A stretch of 32,150 nucleotides of DNA from Bacteroidales bacterium (lineage in GTDB: Bacteria; Bacteroidota; Bacteroidia; Bacteroidales; UBA932), in assembly GCA_016295245.1 (NCBI GenBank), contig JAEDLO010000009.1:1-32150 (forward strand). The letters are read 5' to 3'. Below, piece by piece: positions 15,715 through 24,537 of the stretch. The notes beneath the pieces are model-generated. The model searched no databases and was not told the DNA's origin. It saw nothing but the letters and a program-made list of their open reading frames with translations. Each line of letters begins with the position of its first letter. Within the stretch, counting starts at the first letter, position 1. Position numbers and translations under genes: made by a program.

Positions 15715-17370
15715 ATGGAAGAAGAAGTAAAGAAACTCAATTTTCTTGAGGAAATCATAGAAGAGGACCTGAAGTCGGGCAAGTTCGAAGCCCCTTTGAC
15801 CAGATTCCCTCCGGAGCCGAACGGATATCTCCATCTCGGACACGCCAAGTCGCTGTGTATCAACTTCGGTCTGGCTCAGAAATATGGCGGAAAGACCAAT
15901 CTTCGCTACGATGATACCAACCCTACCAAAGAGGACACCGAATACGTTGATGCCATCAAGGAAGATATCAAGTGGCTCGGTTTCCAGTGGGAGAAGGAGT
16001 GCTATGCTTCCGATTACTTCGACCAGCTCTATGAGTGGGCGGAGGAACTGATACGCAGGGGTCTGGCTTATGTCGATGACCAGACTCAGGAGGAAATGAG
16101 GGCCAACCGCGGCACAGTGGAGACTCCGGGTACCGACAGCCCGTGGCGTAACCGCAGCGTTGAGGAGAACCTGAGAATCTTCCGCGAGATGAAGGACGGC
16201 AAGTATGCTGACGGCGAAAAGGTGCTCCGCGCCAAGATAGATATGGCACATCCGAATATGATGTTCCGGGATCCTATCCTCTACCGTATCAAGCACGCCC
16301 ATCATCATCGTACCGGCGACAAGTGGTGCATCTACCCTATGTATGACTACACCCACGGCCAGTGCGACTCCATAGAACATATCACCCACTCGATCTGTAC
16401 GCTCGAGTTCGACGTCCACAGGCCTCTGTATGACTGGTTTATCGAGACCCTGGGCATCTATCCTTCCCACCAGTACGAATTCGCCCGCCTGAATCTTACC
16501 TATACCCTTATGTCTAAGCGCAAGCTTCTCGAACTTGTTCAGAAGGGCATCGTTGCAGGTTGGGACGATCCGCGTATGCCGACGCTCTGCGGCGTTAGGC
16601 GCAGAGGCTACACAGCAGAGTCCCTCAAGATGTTCTGCGATAAGATAGGCGTCAGCAAGCGCGACCAGCTGATGGACATCCAGCTCCTCGAGTGGTGCGT
16701 GCGCCAGGACCTGAATGCAAGGTCAAACCGCTATATGGTAGTTCAGGACCCTGTCAAGCTGACCATCACCAACTGGCCTGAAGGCCTTGTGGAGTGGTAT
16801 GACTGCCCGCTGAATCCTGCCGAACCGCAGGGTGCGAGCCGCAAGGTGCCTTTCACGGGAGAGCTCCTCATCGATAGGGCCGACTTTATGGAGGATGCTC
16901 CGAAGAAGTTCTTCCGTCTCAAGCCGGGCGGAGAAGTGCGTCTCAAGTACACCTACATCATAAAGTGTGATGAGGTCGTAAAAGACGAACTTGGAAACAT
17001 CGTTGAACTTAAGTGCAGCTACGACCCGAGCACCAAGCCGGGAGCAGGGGAGTGGCGCAGTGTAAAGGGTACTATCCATTGGGTGTCAACTTCTCATATG
17101 AAGGAAGTCGAACTCCGCAACTACGACCGTCTCTTCACCCTCGCCGATATGAGCCAGGTTCCTGAGGACAAGGACTACAAGGACTTCCTCAATCCTGATT
17201 CACTCGTCGTTTCCCGCGCTTACGCCGAGCCTGCCCTCCTTGAGGACGCTTCAGGCATCGCTGTTCAGTTTGAAAGGACGGGATACTACATCAAGGACAA
17301 GGATTCTACCCCGCAGAACCCTGTTTTCAACAAGACAGTATCTCTTAAAGATTCTTATAAGCCGGAATAA
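15715..17370 (+). CDS. glnS: glutaminyl-tRNA synthetase
   Basis: A class I aminoacyl-tRNA synthetase that charges tRNA-Gln directly. The 551 residues match bacterial GlnS. The ATP-binding HIGH motif appears as PPEPNGYLHLGHAKS (HLGH at 40-43) and the KMSKS loop as LMSKRKL (about 266-271). FARLNLTYTLMSKRK and WDDPRMPTLCGVRRRGYT are characteristic of GlnS rather than GluRS. The C-terminal beta-barrel anticodon-binding domain follows from about residue 340 (YMVVQDPVKLTITNWPEG). The ATG at 15715 is preferred to an upstream TTG inside the minus-7 box. The gene ends four bases from the stop of the convergent ABC-F gene, with no room for a terminator between them. Confidence 0.97.
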   Translation: MEEEVKKLNFLEEIIEEDLKSGKFEAPLTRFPPEPNGYLHLGHAKSLCINFGLAQKYGGKTNLRYDDTNPTKEDTEYVDAIKEDIKWLGFQWEKECYASDYFDQLYEWAEELIRRGLAYVDDQTQEEMRANRGTVETPGTDSPWRNRSVEENLRIFREMKDGKYADGEKVLRAKIDMAHPNMMFRDPILYRIKHAHHHRTGDKWCIYPMYDYTHGQCDSIEHITHSICTLEFDVHRPLYDWFIETLGIYPSHQYEFARLNLTYTLMSKRKLLELVQKGIVAGWDDPRMPTLCGVRRRGYTAESLKMFCDKIGVSKRDQLMDIQLLEWCVRQDLNARSNRYMVVQDPVKLTITNWPEGLVEWYDCPLNPAEPQGASRKVPFTGELLIDRADFMEDAPKKFFRLKPGGEVRLKYTYIIKCDEVVKDELGNIVELKCSYDPSTKPGAGEWRSVKGTIHWVSTSHMKEVELRNYDRLFTLADMSQVPEDKDYKDFLNPDSLVVSRAYAEPALLEDASGIAVQFERTGYYIKDKDSTPQNPVFNKTVSLKDSYKPE

Positions 17371-17374
17371 GACC

Positions 17375-19159
17375 TCAGACCTGAAGCTCGAGCCATCGGG
17401 TTTCAAGGCTGTCGGTTTCGGCAATGATTTCTTCTATGCGTTCGGAGGCCTGACGGAGCTCTTCATAGCTCAGGGCCCCCGAACTCATTTTATTCTCCAG
17501 TGTGCTTTTCTCCTCTTCCAGTTCAGGAAGCCTCGCTTCAATCTGCTCCAGTTCGCGTTTCTCCTTGAAACTGAGCTTGCGCGGCGCGTCGGGATTTGCG
17601 CTTCGGCTCTCGGTAGCCCTGGTTGGCTCCGCCTTGTTCTTGCGCGCCCTGGCGTTTTCCTCCTGCTTGAGTTTTGCTTCGTAGTCGCGCACATACTGGC
17701 GGTACTCGCTGAAGTTGCCTACGAAATCCTTGATCACGCCCTTGCCGCAGAAGACGAGCAGGTGCTCGGCCACCCTGTCGAGAAAATGGCGGTCGTGGCT
17801 GACTATCAGCAGGCTGCCCTTGAATTCCTTAAGGTATTCCTCCAGGATATTGAGGGTCACGATGTCCAGGTCATTGGTCGGCTCGTCGAGAATCAGCAGG
17901 TTAGGCTCCTGCATCAGGATGGTAAGCAGGTAGAGCCGGCGCTTTTCGCCTCCCGAAAGCCTTGAGACCTTGGTGGAGAGCATATCGTGAGGGAAGAGGA
18001 AACGCCCCAACAGGCGGGTGTCGTTGACGGTTTCAAGCACGGTCTGGTCTCCCTCGAAGCTCATTCCGCTCTGGCGGTAGTAACCGATCTTGAGCGACTC
18101 GCCCCTTTCTATGACGCCCGAGCAGGGTTCGATCACTCCGGTGAGCAGGTCCAGGAAGGTGGACTTGCCCACTCCGTTGCGGCCTACTATGCCTATCTTG
18201 TCGCAGCGTTGGAACTTGTAGCTGAAGTCCTTGAGCAGCGGCTCTCCCATCCAGTCGTAGCACAAGTGGTGGCAGTCGATGATTTTTGAGCCGAGCCGAC
18301 TGGCGCTGCCTACGCCTTCAAGGCTGATCTGTTTGGTAGTATAGACCTGGTTGGAGCGTTCCTGAAGTTCGTGGAAAGCGTTGATTCTGTACTTCGCCTT
18401 TCCGGTGCGGGCGCAAGGTGTGGCGTGAATCCACTCCAGCTCCCGGCGCAGCAGGTTTCTGACCTTGTCGGTCTGGGCGTTGTAGTTGGTGATGCGCTCG
18501 TCCCTTTTTTCGAGGTAGTTCTGGTAGTTGCCCTTGTAGGTATAGACGGCGCCGTGGTCGAGTTCCATCACGATATTGCAGACCCTGTCGAGGAAGTAAC
18601 GGTCGTGGGTTACCATCAGTAGCGTGCAGCGGCTGCGCTTGAGGTAGCCTTCGAGGTATTCGATAGCCTCGATGTCCAGATGGTTGGTCGGTTCGTCCAT
18701 TATCAGGAATTCCGCGTCAAGGGCGAGCATTTCGCTAAGGGCGACACGCTTTATCTCGCCTCCCGACAGACCGCCCATCTTGCGGTAGTGGTCTCCGATG
18801 CGGAAGTTGGAAAGGAATTCGTGAACCTTGCGCTCAAACTCCTCGCGCCTCTCCCCGTGAAACTCTGCGGTGGCTTCGGCGCTGTGGCGAATTATCTGGT
18901 CGAAGATGGGAAGCTGCGGGTCAAAATCGTATTCCTGCTCCAGGAAGGCTATGTGTATGTCCTTGAGAAAGAGGATTCTTCCACCCGAATCCGATTTGTC
19001 CTTGCCGGCGAGTATCCTCATCAGCGAGGTCTTGCCGGTGCCGTTTGGTGCAATGAGAGCGATCTTGTCGCCCTCATTTACATTGAATCCTATGTGCTCG
19101 AAAAGTATCTTCGGCCCGTAGCTCTTTGAGATGTTCTCAATCTGGAGATATGATGCCAT
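17375..19159 (-). CDS. uup: ABC-F family ATPase, Uup-type
   Basis: A 594-residue soluble protein with two ABC ATPase domains and no membrane segments, which places it in the ABC-F group acting on ribosomes. Domain 1 has Walker A APNGTGKTSL, signature LSGGEIKRVAL and Walker B FLIMDEPTNHLD. Domain 2 has GRNGVGKSTFL, LSGGEKRRLYL and LLILDEPTNDLD. The linker between them is the charged helical P-site interaction motif. The C-terminal helical coiled coil (SFKEKRELEQIEARLPELEE onward) is typical of Uup and is used for nucleic-acid binding. The start ATG lies three bases after the stop of the ROK repressor gene, so the two are one transcript. Uup is the best subgroup, but antibiotic-resistance or other ABC-F subgroups cannot be fully excluded. 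Confidence 0.93.
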   Translation of the reverse strand: MASYLQIENISKSYGPKILFEHIGFNVNEGDKIALIAPNGTGKTSLMRILAGKDKSDSGGRILFLKDIHIAFLEQEYDFDPQLPIFDQIIRHSAEATAEFHGERREEFERKVHEFLSNFRIGDHYRKMGGLSGGEIKRVALSEMLALDAEFLIMDEPTNHLDIEAIEYLEGYLKRSRCTLLMVTHDRYFLDRVCNIVMELDHGAVYTYKGNYQNYLEKRDERITNYNAQTDKVRNLLRRELEWIHATPCARTGKAKYRINAFHELQERSNQVYTTKQISLEGVGSASRLGSKIIDCHHLCYDWMGEPLLKDFSYKFQRCDKIGIVGRNGVGKSTFLDLLTGVIEPCSGVIERGESLKIGYYRQSGMSFEGDQTVLETVNDTRLLGRFLFPHDMLSTKVSRLSGGEKRRLYLLTILMQEPNLLILDEPTNDLDIVTLNILEEYLKEFKGSLLIVSHDRHFLDRVAEHLLVFCGKGVIKDFVGNFSEYRQYVRDYEAKLKQEENARARKNKAEPTRATESRSANPDAPRKLSFKEKRELEQIEARLPELEEEKSTLENKMSSGALSYEELRQASERIEEIIAETDSLETRWLELQV

Positions 19160-19162
19160 CCT

Positions 19163-20359
19163 TTACAGACCGAGTACGTTTGCGCGCGAAAGCAGACAGT
19201 CTCCGACTGAGGCGGCGCGACGACCCAGGCAGGAGAATACTATCTTGGTGTCGGCGGAAACCCTTGAGAGGGAGAGCCTGTTGACGGCTGTCTTGATAGG
19301 CAGAAGCAGGTACTCCTTGCCGACTATCAGACGTCCGCCTATGACTACGAGTCCCGGGTTGAAGATGTTCAGGACTCCGGCGATACCCCTTCCGAGGGTG
19401 TCACCTATCTGGCCTATGGTGTCGATGGCGAGCACGTCCTCATCCCTTACTGCGTCGAGGATTTCGCCAAGTTCGATGTCTCCCTTTTTCTTATATAGGG
19501 TTGCCAGCGAAGAAGGCTGGCCCTTTTCCAATTTTTCGACTATCATCCTGTGGAGGGCGGATCCGGATGCGCCGGTCTCCAGACATCCCACCTTGCCGCA
19601 GCGGCAGATCAGGTTGTTGTCCAGGACAGGGAAGTGCCCCAACTCGCCGGAGTAGCCGGACTTGCCGTAATAGAGATTGCCGTCCATAATGATACCCATA
19701 CCCAGACCCCAGCTGATGTTGATGAAGACCATATTCGGGTCGGCATCCTTGCCGAGGGTGAGGTACTCTCCGTATGCCATTGCGCGAGAGTCGTTCTCTA
19801 TGTTTACCGGCACGTTGAACTCCTTCTGGAAGATGCTCTTGAGTGGGAGGTCGTCGGACACGAAGTAGGTGAGGCTATAACCCTTCTCCGGGTTCACGCG
19901 ACCTGAGAGGCTCACTCCCACGCCAAGCACCTTGATCCAAGGGATGCCGCTCTTGGTGACCTCGTCCTTGACCATACGGCAGATGGTCCTGAAGGACTCT
20001 TCCGTGGCCTCGAGGACATATTCTATATCCTGGATGAAATTGATTATCTCGCCCTTGAAGTTGCTGATGGAGATGTGGTAGTGGTGCCTGGCCACATCCA
20101 CTCCCACGAAGTAGCCGGCTTCGGGGTTGAGGCCGTAAACGCTCGGGCGTCTTCCTCCCGAGGTGCCAATCTTACCCTCATCCCTGAGGAAGCCTTCAGC
20201 AATGAGTTCGGAAATGAATTTGGTGATAGTGGGTACACTGATGCCGAGATTGCGGCTGAAATCAGCAATGCTGTAGTTGCTGTGTTTGATGCACAGTTTC
20301 AAGATATCTCTTTTGATTGCTGCGTTCTTGCTGCTGGTATCACTCAGGAATGTGGCCAT
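19163..20359 (-). CDS. ROK family transcriptional regulator (NagC/Mlc-like)
   Basis: A 398-residue protein with an N-terminal winged helix-turn-helix (about 15-65, YSIADFSRNLGISVPTITKF) and a C-terminal ROK sugar-binding domain. The ROK zinc motif is present: GELGHFPVLDNNLICRCGKVG followed by CLE. The catalytic-type Asp of ENDSRAMAYGEY is kept. The nucleotide-binding loops are degenerate, however: the usual DxGGT reads DVARHHY, and the second phosphate loop reads NISWGLGMG. I infer a sugar-responsive repressor rather than a kinase; NagC, Mlc and XylR are the nearest named types. The ATG at 20359 is 26 bases after a minus-7 box. The Uup-type gene follows after three bases, an unusual partner. 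The divergent gene is the HAMP membrane protein, only 80 bases away. Confidence 0.9.
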   Translation of the reverse strand: MATFLSDTSSKNAAIKRDILKLCIKHSNYSIADFSRNLGISVPTITKFISELIAEGFLRDEGKIGTSGGRRPSVYGLNPEAGYFVGVDVARHHYHISISNFKGEIINFIQDIEYVLEATEESFRTICRMVKDEVTKSGIPWIKVLGVGVSLSGRVNPEKGYSLTYFVSDDLPLKSIFQKEFNVPVNIENDSRAMAYGEYLTLGKDADPNMVFINISWGLGMGIIMDGNLYYGKSGYSGELGHFPVLDNNLICRCGKVGCLETGASGSALHRMIVEKLEKGQPSSLATLYKKKGDIELGEILDAVRDEDVLAIDTIGQIGDTLGRGIAGVLNIFNPGLVVIGGRLIVGKEYLLLPIKTAVNRLSLSRVSADTKIVFSCLGRRAASVGDCLLSRANVLGL

Positions 20360-20385
20360 AGTGTTAATTCTGATAGTTATCCTCG

Positions 20386-20393
20386 CAAAAATA
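20386..20393 (-). promoter_or_regulatory. minus-7 box of the ROK-uup operon
   Basis: Reads TATTTTTG on the minus strand, a perfect TAnnTTTG match 26 bases before the ROK gene ATG. No TTTG minus-33 box was found at 17-23 bases. Confidence 0.6.
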
Positions 20394-20406
20394 AGAAAAA
20401 ATTATT

Positions 20407-20414
20407 TATATTTG
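20407..20414 (+). promoter_or_regulatory. minus-7 box of the HAMP-helicase-peptidase operon
   Basis: TATATTTG, a perfect TAnnTTTG match 25 bases before the ATG at 20440. It lies 13 bases from the divergent ROK gene box, so the ROK regulator could affect both operons by binding here. Confidence 0.6.
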
Positions 20415-20439
20415 TGCTGAAGAATGAAATTCTTTAAAA

Positions 20440-21255
20440 ATGTTTCTTAAAAAGGTCCAGAAATCCCTCATTCCGTTCAGGCTCACGATGAAGGCGAAAT
20501 TTACCTTGAGCCTGCTTTCCATAGTAGCCATACTGCTTGTCTCCTCAGCCATTTCTGTGTTTGAGTACTCCAGGATGAGCGGCTATGCGTCGGCCAGGGT
20601 GGAGCAGAACCTCAAGAGCATCGATCTAGCCGGAGAACTTGCGGGAATGTGCGACCGGTACAACCTTGCCGTGCTCTCGGCAGTTGGCGGCGAAGCCCGT
20701 GCGCCTGAGTTCGGCGATGATGCCTTCAGGCAGGGGTGCGAGTCTTTCCGCAATGTGGACTCCGAACAGATCAGCGCCCTGGCGGATTCGGTGATGTATT
20801 CATACGCCGCTTATATGATGGTCTCCAAAGAGCTGGACAGCGTGCTTGAGTCCGACTTCATCGATTCACGCAACTGGTATTTCGAAAGGCTTCAGCCCCG
20901 CTTCAATCGTCTGAACAGCTACATATCCGATCTTACCGGAGCCCTGTACGCCGACCTTCTCGACAACTCGAGGGACTTCGACAGCGGTTTCTACCGCAGC
21001 ATTATCCCGGGAGTCGTAGCCACTATGGCGGGTATCCTGCTGATTCTGATCCTTCTCTTCTTTGTCCTTGCCCAATATGTCCGTCCTCTGGGCAAGATGC
21101 GCGCGGCCCTTTCTGCCTACAGGACAAACGAGAAGACCTATTCCCTCCAGATAGACGGGGACGACGAACTCAGCGAACTGAACGAAGGGATACACGAGAT
21201 CGTCAAGGAAAACCTCCAGCTCCGCGCCCGCATCAAGGCCCTGAAGAAACAATAG
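20440..21255 (+). CDS. membrane protein with periplasmic helical sensor-like domain and HAMP-like region, no output domain
   Basis: A 271-residue protein I do not recognise as a named family. It has two membrane helices (about 21-43 and 189-212) and a mostly helical periplasmic part of about 145 residues (44-188) resembling the four-helix-bundle sensors of chemoreceptors and histidine kinases. After the second helix comes a HAMP-like region (VRPLGKMRAALSAYR, then DDELSELNEGIHEIVKENLQ), and the protein ends there with the basic helix LRARIKALKKQ. No kinase, cyclase or methyl-accepting domain follows, and the next gene begins in another frame seven bases later with its own ATG. ATG 20440 is used; Met17 (MKAKFTL) is an alternative. 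It heads an operon with a RecD-like helicase and an S9 peptidase. Confidence 0.75.
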   Translation: MFLKKVQKSLIPFRLTMKAKFTLSLLSIVAILLVSSAISVFEYSRMSGYASARVEQNLKSIDLAGELAGMCDRYNLAVLSAVGGEARAPEFGDDAFRQGCESFRNVDSEQISALADSVMYSYAAYMMVSKELDSVLESDFIDSRNWYFERLQPRFNRLNSYISDLTGALYADLLDNSRDFDSGFYRSIIPGVVATMAGILLILILLFFVLAQYVRPLGKMRAALSAYRTNEKTYSLQIDGDDELSELNEGIHEIVKENLQLRARIKALKKQ

Positions 21256-21262
21256 GCCCGCT

Positions 21263-22690
21263 ATGGACAGGGCCGAATTCCTATACAAACGCTTCCTTTC
21301 GTCATTCGAAGCCGAGCCGACCACCTGCCAGGATAAATTTTTCCGTGAGGCGGCCGATTTCTGTACCTGCGACGACGCTGATATCCTCGTTGTAAACGGC
21401 TATGCCGGTACGGGCAAGACAACTGCCGTGTCCAATGTTGTTTCCTGCCTTCACTCGGTGGGTACCCGCAGCATACTGCTTGCGCCGACAGGCCGCGCAG
21501 CCAAGGTGCTCAGCCAGACAAGCGGGCGCAGCGCGTCCACCATCCACAAGCACATCTACCGCCAGAAGGGGGTGGGCAGCAACGGCTATGGCCAGTTTTC
21601 CCTTGCGCCCAATAAGGCGAAGTGCACGCTTTTCGTAGTCGATGAGGCTTCGCTCATCGGCATAGACGGCGCCTCGGAGCAGAGTTCCCTTTTCGGCACC
21701 GGCAACCTGCTCGGCGACCTGATAGATTTCGTGCGCAGCGGCGACGACTGCCGCCTGCTGCTGATGGGAGACTGCGCCCAGCTGCCTCCGGTCGGGCTCG
21801 ACGAGTCGCCCGCCCTTTCGAAGGACTATATGGATATGTTCGGAGGCGTGCGCTACTGCTCGCTCACGACCGTCGTGCGCCAGGCCTCGGAGTCAGGCAT
21901 CTTGCGCAATGCCACTATGATACGCGGCCTGATGAGCGAAAACGCCCTGTCGGGGGATTTCAGCTCCCTGAAGCTTGATCTGGAGGGCGTCGATGACATA
22001 GAGAGGTTAAGCGGCGGCGACCTTATCGAGACGCTCAGCTCCGCCTATTCCCGCTACGGAGAGGATGAGACTGTGGTGCTCTGCCGCTCCAACAAGCGGG
22101 CAATCCGCTACAATCTGGGCATACGCTCGATGGTGCACTTCAAGGAGGAGAGGCTGCTGCGCGACGACAAGCTGATGATAGTAAAGAACTGCTACCAGTT
22201 TATTGAGGGTCTGGAAGGGGTGGATTACCTGGCAAACGGTGACATCGCCAAGCTCGTCAGCATCCATAGTTTCGAGCAGCGCTACGGCCTGAATTTCGCC
22301 ACCGCCACGCTCAGCCTGCCTGATTACGGAGACCAGTCTTTCACGGCCAAGATGTGCCTCGATGCGCTGGAGTCCGAAACAGCCTCGCTCAGTTACGAGC
22401 AAAGCAACGCCCTTTTTCAGGGGGTATGGCAGGATTACTCCGATCTCGGGACCAAAAAGAAAATATGGGCGGCTGTGCGTGAGGACAAGTACTTCAATGC
22501 CCTGCAGGTGAAGTATGCGGATGCCCTTACCTGCCACAAGTCCCAGGGCGGCCAGTGGGATTGCGTGTTTATCGACAATCCTTTCTGGCAGGAGCTGAGT
22601 GTGGACGATCTGAAATGGCTCTATACCGCGCTGACGCGTGCCGTGAAAAAGGTCTATCTCGTCAATTTCCAAGATAAATATTTCAAATGA
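21263..22690 (+). CDS. RecD-like superfamily 1 ATP-dependent helicase
   Basis: A 475-residue cytoplasmic AAA/UvrD-type helicase of the short RecD-like group common in Bacteroidota. Walker A GYAGTGKTT is at residues 46-54. Motif Ia is LLAPTGRAAKVLSQ, followed by STIHKHIYR, typical of RecD/TraA helicases. Walker B VVDEASLIG is at 126-134, and motif III is LLMGDCAQLPPVG. The UvrD_C_2 C-terminal part has ADALTCHKSQGGQWDCVFID and the final motif VI WLYTALTRAVKKVYLV. It lacks the N-terminal helix-hairpin-helix region of RecD2 and is too short for a RecBCD subunit, so its DNA-repair role is inferred from family only. It begins seven bases after the HAMP gene, and its stop overlaps the next start as ATGA. 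Confidence 0.92.
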   Translation: MDRAEFLYKRFLSSFEAEPTTCQDKFFREAADFCTCDDADILVVNGYAGTGKTTAVSNVVSCLHSVGTRSILLAPTGRAAKVLSQTSGRSASTIHKHIYRQKGVGSNGYGQFSLAPNKAKCTLFVVDEASLIGIDGASEQSSLFGTGNLLGDLIDFVRSGDDCRLLLMGDCAQLPPVGLDESPALSKDYMDMFGGVRYCSLTTVVRQASESGILRNATMIRGLMSENALSGDFSSLKLDLEGVDDIERLSGGDLIETLSSAYSRYGEDETVVLCRSNKRAIRYNLGIRSMVHFKEERLLRDDKLMIVKNCYQFIEGLEGVDYLANGDIAKLVSIHSFEQRYGLNFATATLSLPDYGDQSFTAKMCLDALESETASLSYEQSNALFQGVWQDYSDLGTKKKIWAAVREDKYFNALQVKYADALTCHKSQGGQWDCVFIDNPFWQELSVDDLKWLYTALTRAVKKVYLVNFQDKYFK

Positions 22691-24537
22691 AAAAGATAAG
22701 TGCAATACTCGCCGTCTGCGTCCTCTCAATCCTGACGCTCGGCGCCCGTGAACGGAACAATACCCCTAGCCCGGACGGGCAGCTTGAGGCCTTCACTCTG
22801 GACGGGGACCTGTGGGTAAGGTCTCTGAGGGATTCAACCCTGCTGCGCCTCACCTATGACGGCTCAGCTCTGATAAGCAACGGCTACGCCTCCTGGGTGT
22901 ACTACGAAGAGATACTTGGCCGATCCTCCAACTACAAGGCTTTCTGGTGGAGCCCCGACTCCAAGAAGATTGGCTTCTACCGTTTTGACGAAAACGGGGT
23001 GAATATGTTCCCAATCTATTCTCCCTTCGGCCAGAACGGCACTCTCCACCAGACCCGCTATCCCAAGGCAGGGCAGGAGAACCCAAAAGTCAGAATCGGA
23101 ATCGCCGACCTGGGTAGGGGAGTGCCGGATATGGTCTGGGCGGACTTTGATGAAAATTCCGACCAGTATTTCGGCATACCTTTCTGGAGTGACGATTCTC
23201 AGCGCTTCTACATTGCCCGCGAACCGCGCCGCCAGAGCGAGCTCGACCTGTATGCAGTCAGCGCCACCGACGGCAGCAAGAGTCTTGTCTATCACGAGGA
23301 GTATCCCGCTTCGTGGCTGGACTGGATTGACGGAATGGTCTTCACCAAGGACGGCTTCTATATGGCGCGCGATTTCGAAAGCGGCTGGCAGCAAATATAT
23401 TTCCTGAATTATGACGGCACGCTAAAGTGCCTGACGCAAGGTCAGAACTGGGACATAAGACTGCTCAAGGCTGACGGGCGCCGCGGCTGCCTGTACTTCA
23501 CGGCCAAGCGTGATTCCCGCCTCCACAATACCCTCTACCGCCTTGACCGCAAGGGCAAAATAACTGCCCTGACTGACCCGGATCTACACCTGGAGTATGT
23601 CAGGCTCGATGAAGAACTTAAGACCTTCGAGGGCCAGATGTCAACGGCCCGCGCCCCGAGACGCACTGTCAGGGGACGGCTCGACCGCTGCGAGTATGAA
23701 TATGTGGATGTGCCCCGGGAACCCGATTTCAGCGCTGTTCCAAAGCCTGAAATCGTCACCATCGAAAATGACGGATTCACCCTTTATGGTTTGATGGCAA
23801 AGCCGAAGGACTTCGACCCTTCAAAGAAATATCCTGTAGTGATGACCCTCTATGGCGGTCCTGGCACCCCTTATGTGCGCGACCGCTGGAATGACAGGGA
23901 CGCCTCCAATGGATGGATGTTCGAAAACGGTATCATCACCATCGTTGTTGATCCCCGCTCTTCCGGCGAGAACGGCCGTCGCGGTATGGACCAGGCCTTC
24001 GGCAGGATGACAGTCATCGAACTCGAAGACTACATAGCCTGGGCAAAGTGGCTCGGCTCCCTTGAATACGTGGATGCTTCGCGCATCGGCGTGCAGGGTT
24101 TCTCTTTCGGCGGCACGACCACTTCGATGCTGGTACTCCGCTATCCGCAGTACTTCTGCTGCGGTGTTGCCGGCGGAGGCGTTTACGACTGGCAGCTTTA
24201 CGATTCGCACTATACCGAGCGCTTTATGGACACCCCGCAGGCAAATCCTGACGGCTACCGCATAGCCTCGGTGATAAACTACATCGAGGAGATTTTCGGC
24301 TCAGACTACAAAGGGCACCGTCCCGCCCCGGGGGCGCTGAAGCTCACTCACGGCACCGGTGATGATAATGTTCACTTCCAGAACACCCTGCAGCTGGTAG
24401 ATGCACTTCAGAAAGCGGGCTACCAGTTTGAGCTGATGATTTACCCTGACGGGATGCACGGTTATCGCGGCGCCCAGCACGAGCACGACGTGGCCTCAGA
24501 CCGCATCTTCTGGACTAAGCATCTTCTGGCACGGTGA
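22687..24537 (+). CDS. S9 family peptidase, dipeptidyl-peptidase IV type
   Basis: A 616-residue exported serine peptidase. A signal peptide, MKKISAILAVCVLSILTLGA, precedes the mature protein. A beta-propeller (DPPIV N-terminal family) spans about 25-360, and an alpha/beta-hydrolase domain follows. The catalytic triad is Ser473 in GFSFGG, Asp559 in HGTGDDNVHFQ and His591 in GMHGYRG. The double Glu that binds the substrate amino terminus in DPPIV is seen as YYEEILGR (Glu74-Glu75). It is about 100 residues shorter than typical Bacteroidota DPPIV, and the first propeller segment appears to be missing. Such enzymes release Xaa-Pro dipeptides in the periplasm. Start ATG overlaps the helicase stop (ATGA), showing translational coupling. 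The 3' end overlaps the convergent methyltransferase gene by 23 bases. Confidence 0.93.
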   Translation: MKKISAILAVCVLSILTLGARERNNTPSPDGQLEAFTLDGDLWVRSLRDSTLLRLTYDGSALISNGYASWVYYEEILGRSSNYKAFWWSPDSKKIGFYRFDENGVNMFPIYSPFGQNGTLHQTRYPKAGQENPKVRIGIADLGRGVPDMVWADFDENSDQYFGIPFWSDDSQRFYIAREPRRQSELDLYAVSATDGSKSLVYHEEYPASWLDWIDGMVFTKDGFYMARDFESGWQQIYFLNYDGTLKCLTQGQNWDIRLLKADGRRGCLYFTAKRDSRLHNTLYRLDRKGKITALTDPDLHLEYVRLDEELKTFEGQMSTARAPRRTVRGRLDRCEYEYVDVPREPDFSAVPKPEIVTIENDGFTLYGLMAKPKDFDPSKKYPVVMTLYGGPGTPYVRDRWNDRDASNGWMFENGIITIVVDPRSSGENGRRGMDQAFGRMTVIELEDYIAWAKWLGSLEYVDASRIGVQGFSFGGTTTSMLVLRYPQYFCCGVAGGGVYDWQLYDSHYTERFMDTPQANPDGYRIASVINYIEEIFGSDYKGHRPAPGALKLTHGTGDDNVHFQNTLQLVDALQKAGYQFELMIYPDGMHGYRGAQHEHDVASDRIFWTKHLLAR

